From assembly GCA_949358305.1 (NCBI GenBank), contig OX442317.1:13458186-13522185 (forward strand): a DNA stretch of 64,000 nucleotides. The letters run 5' to 3'. Shown here one piece after another: positions 1 through 10,000 of this stretch (positions are counted from its first letter, which is position 1; every line of letters begins with the position of its first letter). Source of the stretch: Strigamia acuminata. Taxonomy: Eukaryota > Arthropoda > Chilopoda > Geophilomorpha > Linotaeniidae. The notes under the pieces are model-generated. The model saw nothing but the letters and a program-made list of their open reading frames with translations, had not been told where the DNA came from and ran no database searches. Both the position numbers and the translations under genes were made by a program.

Positions 1-1808
1 AAGAAGACGCCCAGGGACAACAGCTGGGCCAAGACGTTCGTCACGGCCAAATTCAAACTGCTCCGATGGCAGGGGTGAGCGCGGTCCGGATTGTCACTGA
101 ATTGTTGTGACAGCGTCCGTATCTGTTCGATCGCCCAATTGATGTGGTGAGTCTGGGCGGCGTCGGCCTGTCGTATGGCCAACTCGGCAATCGCGGGGTT
201 CTCGTATTCGGCCAGATATTCCCGTAGCTCGCTGAGTGGAGGATAGGCCGCTTCACGCCGGCACCGGGCGTCCATCTCCCGCTGTGCGTACCACTCGGCG
301 TTGCGATGAGGTTGATACACGCGCGGTGTTGGGGGTGATGGTGGACGGCCCAACCCGGGTAAGTCATCGTATCTGACCCGTTTCGGAGTTGGATCTCCCA
401 CCGGAATCATCCGGGGAGGAGTCCACGCGGTCACGGCTGGGTTTGTACCCTCGAGGAGTGGCGGCCATCGCGGTTGCACCTGTGGGGGCACAAGCGCGGT
501 TGGCACAGCCGGTGTTGAGTTCGACGGCCGGTTGGCCGCGTATCCTCGGAAGGCGTTCTTCAATGCTACGGCCAGATCCTGCTTCGTAACCGGTCCATCC
601 TTATCCGACTCATCTTGGGACAATTGTTCCTCCGTTAATTCTCCCAGGTCGATCTCCGCTTGGAGCCTGGATGGCCCAGCCGTGGGTTCGAGACTCTGGG
701 GTTCGGACCTTTTCGCGGCGGCCATCTCTCGCTCCTTCTCTAATCCCTTGGCTATCAGGGATTGTGCACGTATCTTCTGACGTACTTTGCGTTTCCGGTT
801 CCTTCTGGTGCTGGCTGCGACGGACCTTCGTTGGACCGTCCTCTGGGGGACGTCCGACGGGGAATCCGGTCTCTGGTGGGATGAGACGGTTCGTCGCGAC
901 GAGGATCGATCTGACGACTGCGTAGTAATCGCCATAAACAACGAGGATCTTTTCTTTCCTCGATCTTGGTGTGTCTCGGTCCTCGCAGCCCAGTGGGCGG
1001 AAGATTCGACCGTTCGTTCAGCCCGCGCATCGTCTGGCGAGGCAGGCTCGAGCGTTACTACTCGGCGACACTCCGAGCGCACGACAACTCGAGTTCGGGA
1101 ACTGGAGCTGCTCGAGCGGCTGCGGTAGTCGCGACTCGTTGACGGGCCGGCCTCTGTTGGGGAGACGGCCTGTCTTCTTCGTGCGGGTCCGCGTGGAGCG
1201 GATTCCGCCGGACGCTTCGATCTTCTGTGATGGCGGCGACTTCCCAGGATACCAGCGTGGTATAACTGCCACATCTCAGACTGCGTGGCCGTAAAATTCG
1301 CCGGCGGTATCCATCTGGGTGTCAGATGATCTTCTTCGATGTCGCGAAGCCATCTACGGATTTCTTCGGGGGAGAAACCGTTTCTCTCGAGAACTCGCGT
1401 TACTCCGTGAGTCTCGGTGCGCTTTAAGCGTTCGATCTCGTCGTCCACTATTCTCTGGCGGGCTGCCAAGGTCGGGGCCTCGCGCCACCTGTGGGAGGTG
1501 TGCAACTCGGCCACCGTGCCTGGGTAAGCCTCTTCCAGATACCCGGAGTAAACGGGGCTCGGCGGATCCGAATCGTGTGGGATCCGCGGCCCCACTCGCT
1601 CCCTCATCTCCTTCGTCATGCACTCGACCAGCGTTTTCGATCGCTCGAATTTTTCTTCGAGGGTCCTGGAATACATCAATCGAATCTTCCAGGCGCTGGT
1701 CTCCGCAGGATAGGCCTGCCGCAGGTAAATCGGCAGGGCTCCGCGAAAGATGTTGTTGGCGGTTGACGCCGTCGGAGGCAGGGCGTCCCACGATTCTAGC
1801 GGGTCGAC
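1..1808 (-). CDS. Exon 2 (partial) of an unrecognised gene downstream of Gypsy pol
   Basis: On the minus strand, the frame that starts at 1808 has no stop codon for 602 codons and runs off the window at base 1. I checked every triplet. The nearest upstream in-frame stop is TGA at 1826-1824, just before a splice acceptor ending ATTCAG at 1809. Joining exon 1 (2483-2367) keeps the frame in phase 0. The product is hydrophilic, with no signal peptide or membrane segment visible. Counting from the exon 1 start, it has a leucine/arginine-rich part (about 45-225), an Arg/Ser-rich tract (about 262-285), a basic cluster RRNRKRKVRQKIR (about 370-385), an acidic patch (about 425-442) and a proline-rich segment (about 510-535). 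It occupies the env position of the Gypsy element but does not look like an envelope protein. I do not recognise the family. It could be an extra retroelement protein or an unrelated host or element gene. Confidence 0.72.
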
Positions 1809-2366
1809 CTGAATAATTTTAGATCACAAGATTAATATAATAAATCCCAGTTAACGATGGGGATCAGAAATATGCTCAAGATCGACGGTGGCAGCAACTC
1901 CTTTCTTTTGTTGCGGCCGTCGGTCTTATTTTCTTGTTTCGCAGTTCTGTGATGATCTCCGCCGTCGTAGCGCTGATCCAACACTACTTTTGAACTCAGG
2001 TGATCCGCTTTTAGGAAGGGGTCGCAGGCAAAACCGATCGTTAAATTTTAATTTTACGTTAAACTTTTTTATTTTAACTCTAATCGTATTTTAATTTATT
2101 ACGATGTTTAAATTTAAAAGAAAGAAAACCTTTAGTTTTGGTTTTGGTTTGCCACGACGCCATTCCGCGAACACTTCCTTTGTTCTAGTTTTTTGGCGGC
2201 CTTGACTCCGAGGTGAATCTGGGTCCACTCTCGGGTTTTTAGCCAGCCTTAAATCAACAATAAAACAGAAAGAAATATATCAGTCACAAGTCACGCTCCA
2301 ATCTGGGTTGGATGCAACAGATTCAAAGAATTATGTGATTTCTCTGGGGAAATCACACTAATTTAC
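1809..2366 (-). other. Predicted 558-bp intron, AT-rich
   Basis: The segment starts with GTAAAT and ends with ATTATTCAG on the minus strand. It is much richer in A+T than its flanks, particularly at 2035-2115, and has stops in the reading frame. I see no repeat, RNA gene or further convincing exon in it. The acceptor lacks a strong pyrimidine tract, which is tolerated in AT-rich insect introns. Confidence 0.5.
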
Positions 2367-2483
2367 CTGCAACGGCGGTTGTTCGTCCCAATTCTCATCT
2401 TCTTCTGCATTTACGATTAGGCCGTCGCTCTCGTCTCTCGACGATGCGCTCGGCTCTAATCGTGGGTTGCGTCGATCGGCCAT
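2367..2483 (-). CDS. Predicted exon 1 of the gene continuing at 1808
   Basis: This is a 39-codon open segment from ATG (2483-2481) to a strong splice donor, CAG|GTAAAT, at 2367/2366. The start has a favourable GAAATGG context and a stop just upstream. The encoded peptide is polar, with an acidic end (EEDENWDEQ). Reading past the donor meets TAG within three codons, so splicing is needed to make a long product. Exon 1 ends in phase 0 and the exon at 1808 opens in phase 0. The donor, acceptor and frame agreement are seen directly; that they are used together is inferred. Confidence 0.55.
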
Positions 2484-2865
2484 TTCAATTTAGAAAAATG
2501 AAGTTTTGTTTGAGAGGTCTTTGTCTTTCTCTTTGGGGAGAAGCAAAAAAAACACGTCTCGTCGTGTTAAAAACAGTCGGAAACTGGGCCTATCGACGCT
2601 GAGAATTGTGGGTCTCGAACGCGTCTCGTATTTTGCGAGATCCGCCGTGCTGGCAATGACGCTACGGGGTCGACCGCGTGGTTTCGTTGTCACGTGGTCG
2701 CCCGATACGTCATAACTTCTCGTCTGTTAGTGGTGACTGCGACAATTCGTTGCGAAGTTTGGACTTAGCCAAATTTTCGCGTCTCAACATGTGCAGCAGC
2801 TCTCGCAAGTAAATCTTTCTATTTTACGAGGCCTCCGCTCCATGTTATCACATTTTCTTTTATTT
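2484..2865 (-). other. Untranslated stretch between pol and the downstream gene
   Basis: These 382 bp follow the pol stop. An AATAAA lies immediately after that stop (2864-2859, minus strand). The stretch contains a CACGTG palindrome and a TGACGTA motif close together near 2690-2712, and a T/A-rich run near 2540-2555. A 67-codon frame on the minus strand (2693-2490) is possible but has no recognisable content. It could hold a promoter or leader for the next gene. No LTR sequence matching 10204-11024 is present here. Confidence 0.4.
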
Positions 2866-5800
2866 TTAGTTCTTCCCCACGACTTTGCCGTCCCGAATGA
2901 ACGGATTATCGCTTCGTCGTGGTCGAAGGTTGATTTTCGACGTGCTCGTAGATCGTGACTCTACTTGCTCGTTCATCTCCGATGTGTTGGCATTTTTCTC
3001 ATTATTTATTTTTTTATTTTCCATTTCAGAAGTACATTCTTCTGCTTCCTCCCTCTCCGAAATTGCTTGCTCCGGCTGAGTTGGAGCCTCGTCGGCTGGG
3101 GATTCGGCGTCGAAGAACTCGTCCTCGTCCTCCGTTATATTTTCAGCTTCATTCGTTTTTTGGAACGTGTCGACCACGGTGCCCCCTTGGCCGCTGTGTG
3201 TCTGACCTTCCAGCCAGATTTCTTGGGGAAACTCTGGCAGATATGGCCTTAAATCTCGGCCATGTATCGACTGAAAATTTTTGTTGTCTTCTAAGCGGCG
3301 CAGTTGGTATGCGTTGCCGCCGTGTTCGGCCACAATTACATAGGGACCGTCCCTCTTGTCGGCTAAACCGGCGGCGATGCCCCTCGCTGCATTGGACAAC
3401 GTGTGTGCCTCCTTCCACACTAGATCATTCACTTTAAAGTTCGCGAAAGCGAGATCGCCTTCTTTATCTGCGATTCTCTCTCTCATGTTGAAAATATGCG
3501 CCATCATATGCTGGTATGTGTCGGATATAGTCTGTTCCAGCCGGCACACGTACTCATGTGGGCTCGATGGGTCTAATACGTTAACAGCTTCGGCAACGCG
3601 TGGGTCCCATGGCATCCTTAATTCGCGGGCGAAGTTGAGGTACGCCGGTGAGAATTCGCGTGTTCTTGACACGGTTGAGCGAATGCTGAAAGCGATTTCT
3701 CGCAGGTATTCGTCCCATCGATTGTGAATATCGGTGAATACTGTCAGCGCATATTTTATATCTTTATTTAATCTCTCGACTGGGTTTGTCTGAGGATTAT
3801 ACGTGGAGGTGTTTGATGTATCCATTTTAAATTTTCTACAGAAGTCCTTATATATTCTTGATCGGAATTGGGGGCCGTTATCCGAAATGAGTTTTCTGGG
3901 AAACCCAAATCGCATTGCCACGTCGTAAAGGCACTCGACTATGTTTTCAGCCGAGGGCTTCGCGAGGGCGTACAGCTCCGGCCATCGGGTGGCCACATCC
4001 ATAATTACGAGAATATACATGTTCTTGTTTCCCGTTGTGGGCTTGGGGCCCATCAAGTCTATGCTTAGGCAGTCAAATGGTGCGTAGGGTCCGAGAGACA
4101 TGGCGTTTCTGGCCACTTTATCTCGCGGTCTGCACGCTTGGCACCGGGGGCAGTGTCGGATAAATTTCGTTATCTTTTGCCGCGCGCCCGGCCAGAAGAA
4201 AAGTTGTTTTACTCGATAAAGGGTCCTCGCCACGCCAGAATGGCTGGCGAGCGGGTGTCCGTGCATCAGCCACAACAGTCGGGTGTGCAGCGATGTCGGC
4301 ACGACCACTTTAACCGAGTTTCCCGCTCCGCTGAGGTCATCTTGAAACGTCGGGTGGTATTTTACCAGGAGTTCATCATCTATGAGGTAGCTTGTTGCTT
4401 CCTTGACGAACTGTTTTCGGCGGTGGGGGTTTGTCATCCCTTCCGGAAATTCGCCGTTTAGCAAGTATTGTGTTATAATTTGACATTTTGCGTCGGCTGC
4501 CTGGTGTTCGATGAACTCACGTCTCGTGGGTGGAGCATATTGCGTTTTTTCTTCAATTTTTGCTGTGAAGGCGCGTAGTGGGGTTTTGTGGGTTTCTCCG
4601 GGGGGCGGAGATTGAATTTCGGATGTTGAATCGTTCGTCCCAGCTGGCTGGTATGTTCGAGTCCAAAAACCACAAAACGTTCTATCTTCGGGCTCCATCA
4701 CTGGTAGCTCGTTCGCCTTTCGCAAACGCCATATTCTCCGTGGAGTCGGGCAGTACAAGAGGTGGGTGTCATCCTCGCCGTCGTCGTCTGGACCTTGGGG
4801 GTCAGAGGCTGGGGCTCTTGAGAGGGCGTCGGCCACATGATTGTACTTCCCGGGGCGGTACGTAATTGTTATATCGCACGCCATTAATTCCAGTTGCCAT
4901 CGTGCGAGTCGGCCGGAGGGTTCTTTGAGTTTCATCAACCAGCTTAGTGCCTGGTGATCTGTCTGAACCTCGAAGTTCGTGTACTCCAGATAGTCGCGAA
5001 ACTTCCGCACTGCCCAAATTACGGCTAGGCATTCTAGTTCCGTTGCCGTGTAATTTTTCTCCGCGCCCTGTATTTTTCTGCTTATAAACATACAGGGTAC
5101 TTCCTGCGAGATTCCGTTGTACACGTGGGTCTGCAGAAGGGCTGCACCCAGTCCGATTTTACTCGCGTCGGTGTGCAACACGAACGGTCGGTTTAGGTCC
5201 GGCAATGGCATCTTTTCGACGTCAGCCAGCATTTGCTTGATCGTGCTAAATGCGGCCTCGCACTGGACCGTCCACTCAAACTCTTTATCCGTTCGTAAGA
5301 GATCCGTTATAGGCGCGGCCACCTCAGCCAGACCAGAGAGCAGTCGGCCGAAGAAATTGACCATGCCCATAAATCTCTGGACACCTTTTATATCTTCGGG
5401 GGCGGGGAATCCGTTTATTGCTTTAACCTTTTCGGGGTCAATCGCGATTCCCTCGACTCCTATTCGGTATCCCAGGAAGGCAAGCTCTTTTCTGCAAAAC
5501 TTGCTCTTCCCTGGATGGATGTGGAGTCCCGCCTTGGCCAGGCGAGAGACCACTCTGTCGATGTGGTCTATATGCTCTTCGAATGTGTCCGACGTTATTA
5601 TGATGTCGTCGAGGTACGCCCACACGAAGTCGTGAAGCATATCTCCCAACACGCTTTCGATCAATTTCTGGAACGTGCTCGGGGCATTTACAAGCCCGAA
5701 CGGCATCACGTTGAACATTAGTCTTCCTATCGGGGAGTAGAAAGCTGTTTTCAGTTTGTCTTCGGGTTTGAGTTCCACCTGCCAATACCCCTTTGATAGG

Positions 5801-6996
5801 TCCATGGTGGTTACCCACTTAAATGGGCTCAGTTCCCGGAGGATCGAGTCTATAGACGGCATCTGAATCGGGTCTATAACCGTTATCGCGTTCAGGGGGC
5901 GATAATCGATGCATAGTCGAGGTTCCGAACCTGGACGCATTACCAGGACGATCCGCATGGCGTATTCGCCCAGGGCTTGCGTTACTATGCCCTTGTCGAG
6001 CATGTCTTGGCACATTTGCGTCACAATGTCTCTTTTCTGGGGGTTCATCCCCTTGTAAGGCACTCGAATCGGCTTGTCTGTGGTTAAGACTATCTCGTGG
6101 GTTGCCTCCGTCGTTCGACCAGGTGTCTTGGTCAGAATTCTTTCTTGTTTTCGAAGCACTCGCCTTAGTAGCGATGCCTCGTTGACACGCAGTGCTGCCT
6201 CCTCGACCAGGGTGTCCACGACGTTACTCCTTTGTAATTCCAGAGTGAAGGCTGCGAAATCGTAATCTTGGACGAATTTTCGCAATCCTCTTCCGTATTC
6301 CTCTTTGTCCCTGGCTTCGTCCAGTAATTTTTGGGGGACCACGGGGACTGGCCGTTCTCCCTCGGGACTTATCCAGTTCCATGAACGGGTTATCGGGTTT
6401 GGCTGAATTTTCAGTTTCGCCATGATATCCATCCCTAGGAGGAATACTTTGTCGTGGGATGGCAAGACTATGAAGGGGTGGGACAGGTTCCCCCCCTTCC
6501 AGTCGATCATGATGCGAACTACGCCCTTCGGCTTGACGTAGCCGTTGGCGGTGAGCAATTCTACGTTCGCGTTCACTTGTGCCACCTTTTTTCCAATATC
6601 CAAGTCTTTTACTATATCCTCGGATATGAATGAACGGTCCGCTCCTGAATCCAGTAGACCGAACAATTTTTGGTTTTCTATCTCCACTGGCAGCATACAC
6701 AGAGTTTCGCAATGTGTTTTCGTGACATTGCAGTGAAATACGCGTAATGTCTGGGGCTCAACCTCCAGATTGAACGGAAGGTCCGTCCAATCCATGTCGA
6801 CCTCCGGTTTCGTTCTCACTTGCATACTCGTTAACGTCACTTTTTCCTCCTTCTTCGGAACGGTCTGTATGCGGTCTTTGATCTGTGCCTCTGCCAAGGC
6901 ATGACCTGCGGGTCCAGTGTGATATTTCTTCTTTTTAATTTCCGCGGCTGGCGCAGACGAAGCTGAATTTATTTCGGCGACGCCTGCGCTCGGAAG
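2866..6996 (-). CDS. pol: Gypsy (Ty3-type) pol: protease, reverse transcriptase, RNase H, integrase
   Basis: Pol is read in the -1 frame relative to gag. The frame is open from 7008, and translation should enter near 6996 through the slippery site, so no ATG is needed. Residue numbers count from the TTG at 6897. Aspartic protease motif LLDSGAD has its Asp at 83. Reverse transcriptase has MDLSKGYW (Asp 366) and YLDD (428-431). RNase H has HTDAS (577), TELE (620), TDHQ (647) and HVADALSR (690). The integrase zinc site is H881, H886, C916, C919. The integrase triad is D947, D1006, E1041, with 34 residues between the last two. A GPY motif follows, then a long acidic tail. The order PR-RT-RH-IN is that of Ty3/Gypsy elements. 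No internal stop or frameshift is seen, so the gene may be functional. Confidence 0.95.
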   Translation of the reverse strand, partial: LPSAGVAEINSASSAPAAEIKKKKYHTGPAGHALAEAQIKDRIQTVPKKEEKVTLTSMQVRTKPEVDMDWTDLPFNLEVEPQTLRVFHCNVTKTHCETLCMLPVEIENQKLFGLLDSGADRSFISEDIVKDLDIGKKVAQVNANVELLTANGYVKPKGVVRIMIDWKGGNLSHPFIVLPSHDKVFLLGMDIMAKLKIQPNPITRSWNWISPEGERPVPVVPQKLLDEARDKEEYGRGLRKFVQDYDFAAFTLELQRSNVVDTLVEEAALRVNEASLLRRVLRKQERILTKTPGRTTEATHEIVLTTDKPIRVPYKGMNPQKRDIVTQMCQDMLDKGIVTQALGEYAMRIVLVMRPGSEPRLCIDYRPLNAITVIDPIQMPSIDSILRELSPFKWVTTMDLSKGYWQVELKPEDKLKTAFYSPIGRLMFNVMPFGLVNAPSTFQKLIESVLGDMLHDFVWAYLDDIIITSDTFEEHIDHIDRVVSRLAKAGLHIHPGKSKFCRKELAFLGYRIGVEGIAIDPEKVKAINGFPAPEDIKGVQRFMGMVNFFGRLLSGLAEVAAPITDLLRTDKEFEWTVQCEAAFSTIKQMLADVEKMPLPDLNRPFVLHTDASKIGLGAALLQTHVYNGISQEVPCMFISRKIQGAEKNYTATELECLAVIWAVRKFRDYLEYTNFEVQTDHQALSWLMKLKEPSGRLARWQLELMACDITITYRPGKYNHVADALSRAPASDPQGPDDDGEDDTHLLYCPTPRRIWRLRKANELPVMEPEDRTFCGFWTRTYQPAGTNDSTSEIQSPPPGETHKTPLRAFTAKIEEKTQYAPPTRREFIEHQAADAKCQIITQYLLNGEFPEGMTNPHRRKQFVKEATSYLIDDELLVKYHPTFQDDLSGAGNSVKVVVPTSLHTRLLWLMHGHPLASHSGVARTLYRVKQLFFWPGARQKITKFIRHCPRCQACRPRDKVARNAMSLGPYAPFDCLSIDLMGPKPTTGNKNMYILVIMDVATRWPELYALAKPSAENIVECLYDVAMRFGFPRKLISDNGPQFRSRIYKDFCRKFKMDTSNTSTYNPQTNPVERLNKDIKYALTVFTDIHNRWDEYLREIAFSIRSTVSRTREFSPAYLNFARELRMPWDPRVAEAVNVLDPSSPHEYVCRLEQTISDTYQHMMAHIFNMRERIADKEGDLAFANFKVNDLVWKEAHTLSNAARGIAAGLADKRDGPYVIVAEHGGNAYQLRRLEDNKNFQSIHGRDLRPYLPEFPQEIWLEGQTHSGQGGTVVDTFQKTNEAENITEDEDEFFDAESPADEAPTQPEQAISEREEAEECTSEMENKKINNEKNANTSEMNEQVESRSTSTSKINLRPRRSDNPFIRDGKVVGKN

Positions 6997-7002
6997 TTTT
7001 TT
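6951..7002 (-). promoter_or_regulatory. -1 ribosomal frameshift signal at the gag/pol junction
   Basis: On the minus strand the heptamer A AAA AAC (7002-6996) sits in the gag frame as X XXY YYZ. A 6-nt spacer follows, then a 9-bp stem: GCGCAGGCG (6989-6981) pairs with CGTCTGCGC (6959-6951) with one G-U pair and a 21-nt loop. The gag stop TAA (6971-6969) lies in the loop. The pol frame is closed by TGA at 7011-7009, just upstream, and open afterwards, so a -1 shift here is the natural way into pol. The same slippery heptamer is used by several retroviruses. Confidence 0.85.
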
Positions 7003-10000
7003 GCTAGATCAGTTTTTAACTCCATCATCATTTTTATCATGGTTTGCATGATGTCTTTTTCTTTGACGGTTTTCTCGCATTTATCTGAGTAGTGGCCGTA
7101 TTCTCCACAGCTGTAACATTTGATGTTACTTTTATCCCCTGTGGGAGTGAATCCCGGTTTTTTCGGGACGAAGGGCGTCGGGAATCGTCTTTTTCCTCCC
7201 AATGCTCCTCTCGCTTTGGTTGCCTGCGCGTGTGCTCTGAATTGTGTGATTGCCAAGGCCCGGTGTGCATGGTGCAAATAGGGACCTTGATCGTCGCATC
7301 CCGTCGATAAGTTTTCGAGGTGCTCGTTTAGGGCTTCCTCGTCGCTCGATGCTGGCTCCTCTTCTTTAGCTGTGGCGAGAGGTGTTGTCTCTTCGACTTT
7401 CTCCATCTGGGTGGGGTCCGTCGAGGTCACCTGCATCGCCGTTGCTGCCAGTGCCTTTTTTGGGGCAGCTATTGGGTTGGCTGGAAGGATACTGCCTGCC
7501 TTAGGCGTCAGCATTCGTCCGAAGGATGCTTCGGTGAGACTCATTATACCGCTCAAATATTCACTTGGCCTCATTAATTTCTCTGAGGTCTTGTGACGCT
7601 CGGCGCTCGTTTGCAACCGTTTCTCGTGTGCGTCAGCTTCCTCCGGGGGCAAAGTGGCGTAATACCGCTGTTCTATTTCTAACGTGTTTGTTAGAAGATA
7701 GTTACTGACATCTTGGTAATCGCCGGTGCGGGGTGCGCGCATGTCTAGCAGAATTCTTTGCGAGTGGGCCGATAATCCCCCGTAAAAGATCATCGTAAAA
7801 CCAGCGGGGTTTATTTCATACGGCGCTCTTGCAAACAGGAGTTTCGCTCGGGCGTCGTAGTCGGCTAATGTTTCTCCTGGGGCTTGTCGTAGACCACGTA
7901 ACTTGTTACTGATCTCGTCTGGAGTCTCGCCGTATCGGAGGTCGAAACGGACGAGAAAATCGTCCCAGGTTGGGTTTTTCAGTCCCTGATACCATTCTCG
8001 AGCCGACCCCGTGGTTAGCTCCACCAGCCCGTGGGTTAGCATGTCGGCGACGGTGGCTTTTGTCGCTTTCTTGATACGCATTACTTCGTCCAGGAAGCGG
8101 TCTCCGGCCTTCCACGAACCGTCAAATCGCGTTTGAATATAGTGTTGCCAGCGGATGTTACCCGTGGCTTCACTGCTTGGTTCGTTTCGTACGCCATATT
8201 TGCGCTTGACTCTCTCTCCAGCGCGATTATGTTCGTCGCCTGGATGGCCTAGATCGATTCCTTCTCTTCTGAAAGAGTTCAGCAGGGCTCGGCCTAGCTC
8301 AGACATCGTGTAATGTCGGCCAGATGAGTCCTGAAAGTTCCCTTCCTCTGAACGAGGGTTGGAGCTCCGGGAGGAGCGGTCTGAAGCATTCGGCCGGTTC
8401 GACCGGTGCCCATCGCTGCCTTCTTGACTCCTCCCTGTAGACGGTCGACTCGGATGGTCGTCGTCCGACGAATCGGAGGGCTCGGAGGGATCTCCTTGGG
8501 GGTGAAACCTCGGTCCTCTCGGGGGGTTCTCTCCGCCAGCCTTCTTCTGTTTCGAGCCTCCGGATGGCGGCGGCTCCTCTCCGTCGTTGTTCTCGTAAAA
8601 AGAATGCCAGCTGTTTTTTTCGCTTTCGGGGCGTTCCCGGTTTTTATTTGCGTTTTTCTTTTCGAGTAACGCGTCGATGGCTGCTCCCGTCTCGGATCTT
8701 TTTGAGGGGTGACGGTCTTTTGTTTTTGGGACCGACCCGTCTCTCTTTTGAGATTTCCCCCTTTTCGCCGTTTTTGCCGGCTTTGTTGCATCTTCTCCTG
8801 TGTCGGTATCAGAGCCGCTTGGGGGTTCCGACTTCCGTTTCGGGTTTTCTTCCCTTTTCTTCCTGTCCGAGACGCCTTGTTCGTACTCTTTTTGGAACCT
8901 TTCTGTTTCTTTCTCCCAGTTTTCGGCTTCCCATCTTTTTTGCTCATCTATTATGGCTTGTTTCTTTGCTTTGTACTCTTCGGTCCATCTGACTCGGTCC
9001 CATTCCTCTTTCTCTTTTAGGAACTGTTCTTTTTCTTTTCTGGCTTCCTCTTCTCTTAACCTCTCGCGATGTCGTTCTTCCCATTTTTGATGTTGTAAAA
9101 TGGCTTCTTCTCGCAACATTTGTAGCTTTTCTGCTTTTCTTTGAGCTACGAGCGCTTGAAATTGGTCCTCGTACTCTTGAGCTTCTCGATGTCGCCCTTC
9201 TACTGTGGCGTTCCATTCTTTTCGAATTTTAGCTTCTCGTTCTTCCCTCATTTTTTGGACCAGTTTCTCTGTTCTCTCGGTGGTTCTTCTCTCGCGTTGT
9301 TCCCTTTCTTCCTCTTCCTTCCAGAGTTCTCGCCGCTCTGCGCTCAGTCTCCGCTGGCGATTAGTCGCTTCTTGTCTGGCTTCTTCGCGGGCCTTCTCTC
9401 TGGATTGGTGAAGTGCTCGGTTGGGATCTGGCGCGAAACCTCCGGTGTCACTGGGCGTTACCTGGGGCATGGGCATCTCCGCTGCTGGTCTTGCGACCGG
9501 CGTCGGGGCTTGTGCCGCGCAGATAGCGTCCGTGAGTAGAGTAATTGATTCCCAGACTGATGTTCCTACTGGGATGTCTATCATCGCTTTTAGTTGGGCA
9601 GCTTGCTGCGTCAACCGAATTAGGTGAGATACTTCGACGGAAACAACTGCAGGACTCGCCGTAACTCGGGGGGTTATCGGGGTCCCGCCGTCGTTTTTCC
9701 GTGGGGTTTGCTTTACGGACGTCTGAGCCGTTGGTGGTGATGGGTTTGTGCCGACCGTGACCGTTTCTCTCGGAGCTTCATTCGTCTCCTCGGTCATTAA
9801 TATCGATACCCGTCCCGGTGATACGTCGCGAATTTCTTCTCGATTTTCTTGGGCTTCCGGATCGGTATCTTCGAAGGGTTGCATCTTCAAGGGAACCCGC
9901 TCTCGCTCTGGCCCGTCTAGGGCCGCGAGCGATGCAGCTTGCTCCTCTTTCTGCGCCTTCGCTCTCCTTTTATTCGCTCGGGCTTTCGCCTTTGCGGACA

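Noticed and set aside
1354-1791. 145-codon minus-strand frame and other frames over 53-1816
   Set aside because: They overlap the 602-codon open frame in other phases or on the other strand and have no recognisable content.
2100-2866. A 3' LTR of the Gypsy element just after pol
   Set aside because: No sequence resembling 10204-11024 is found between 1 and 2866 on either strand.
6895-6897. TTG as the start codon of pol
   Set aside because: The frame is open upstream to 7008 and a frameshift signal lies there, so independent initiation at TTG is not needed.
8294-8947. 217-codon minus-strand frame inside gag
   Set aside because: It is another phase of the low-complexity, Arg/Lys-rich part of gag, with no start signal or domain.
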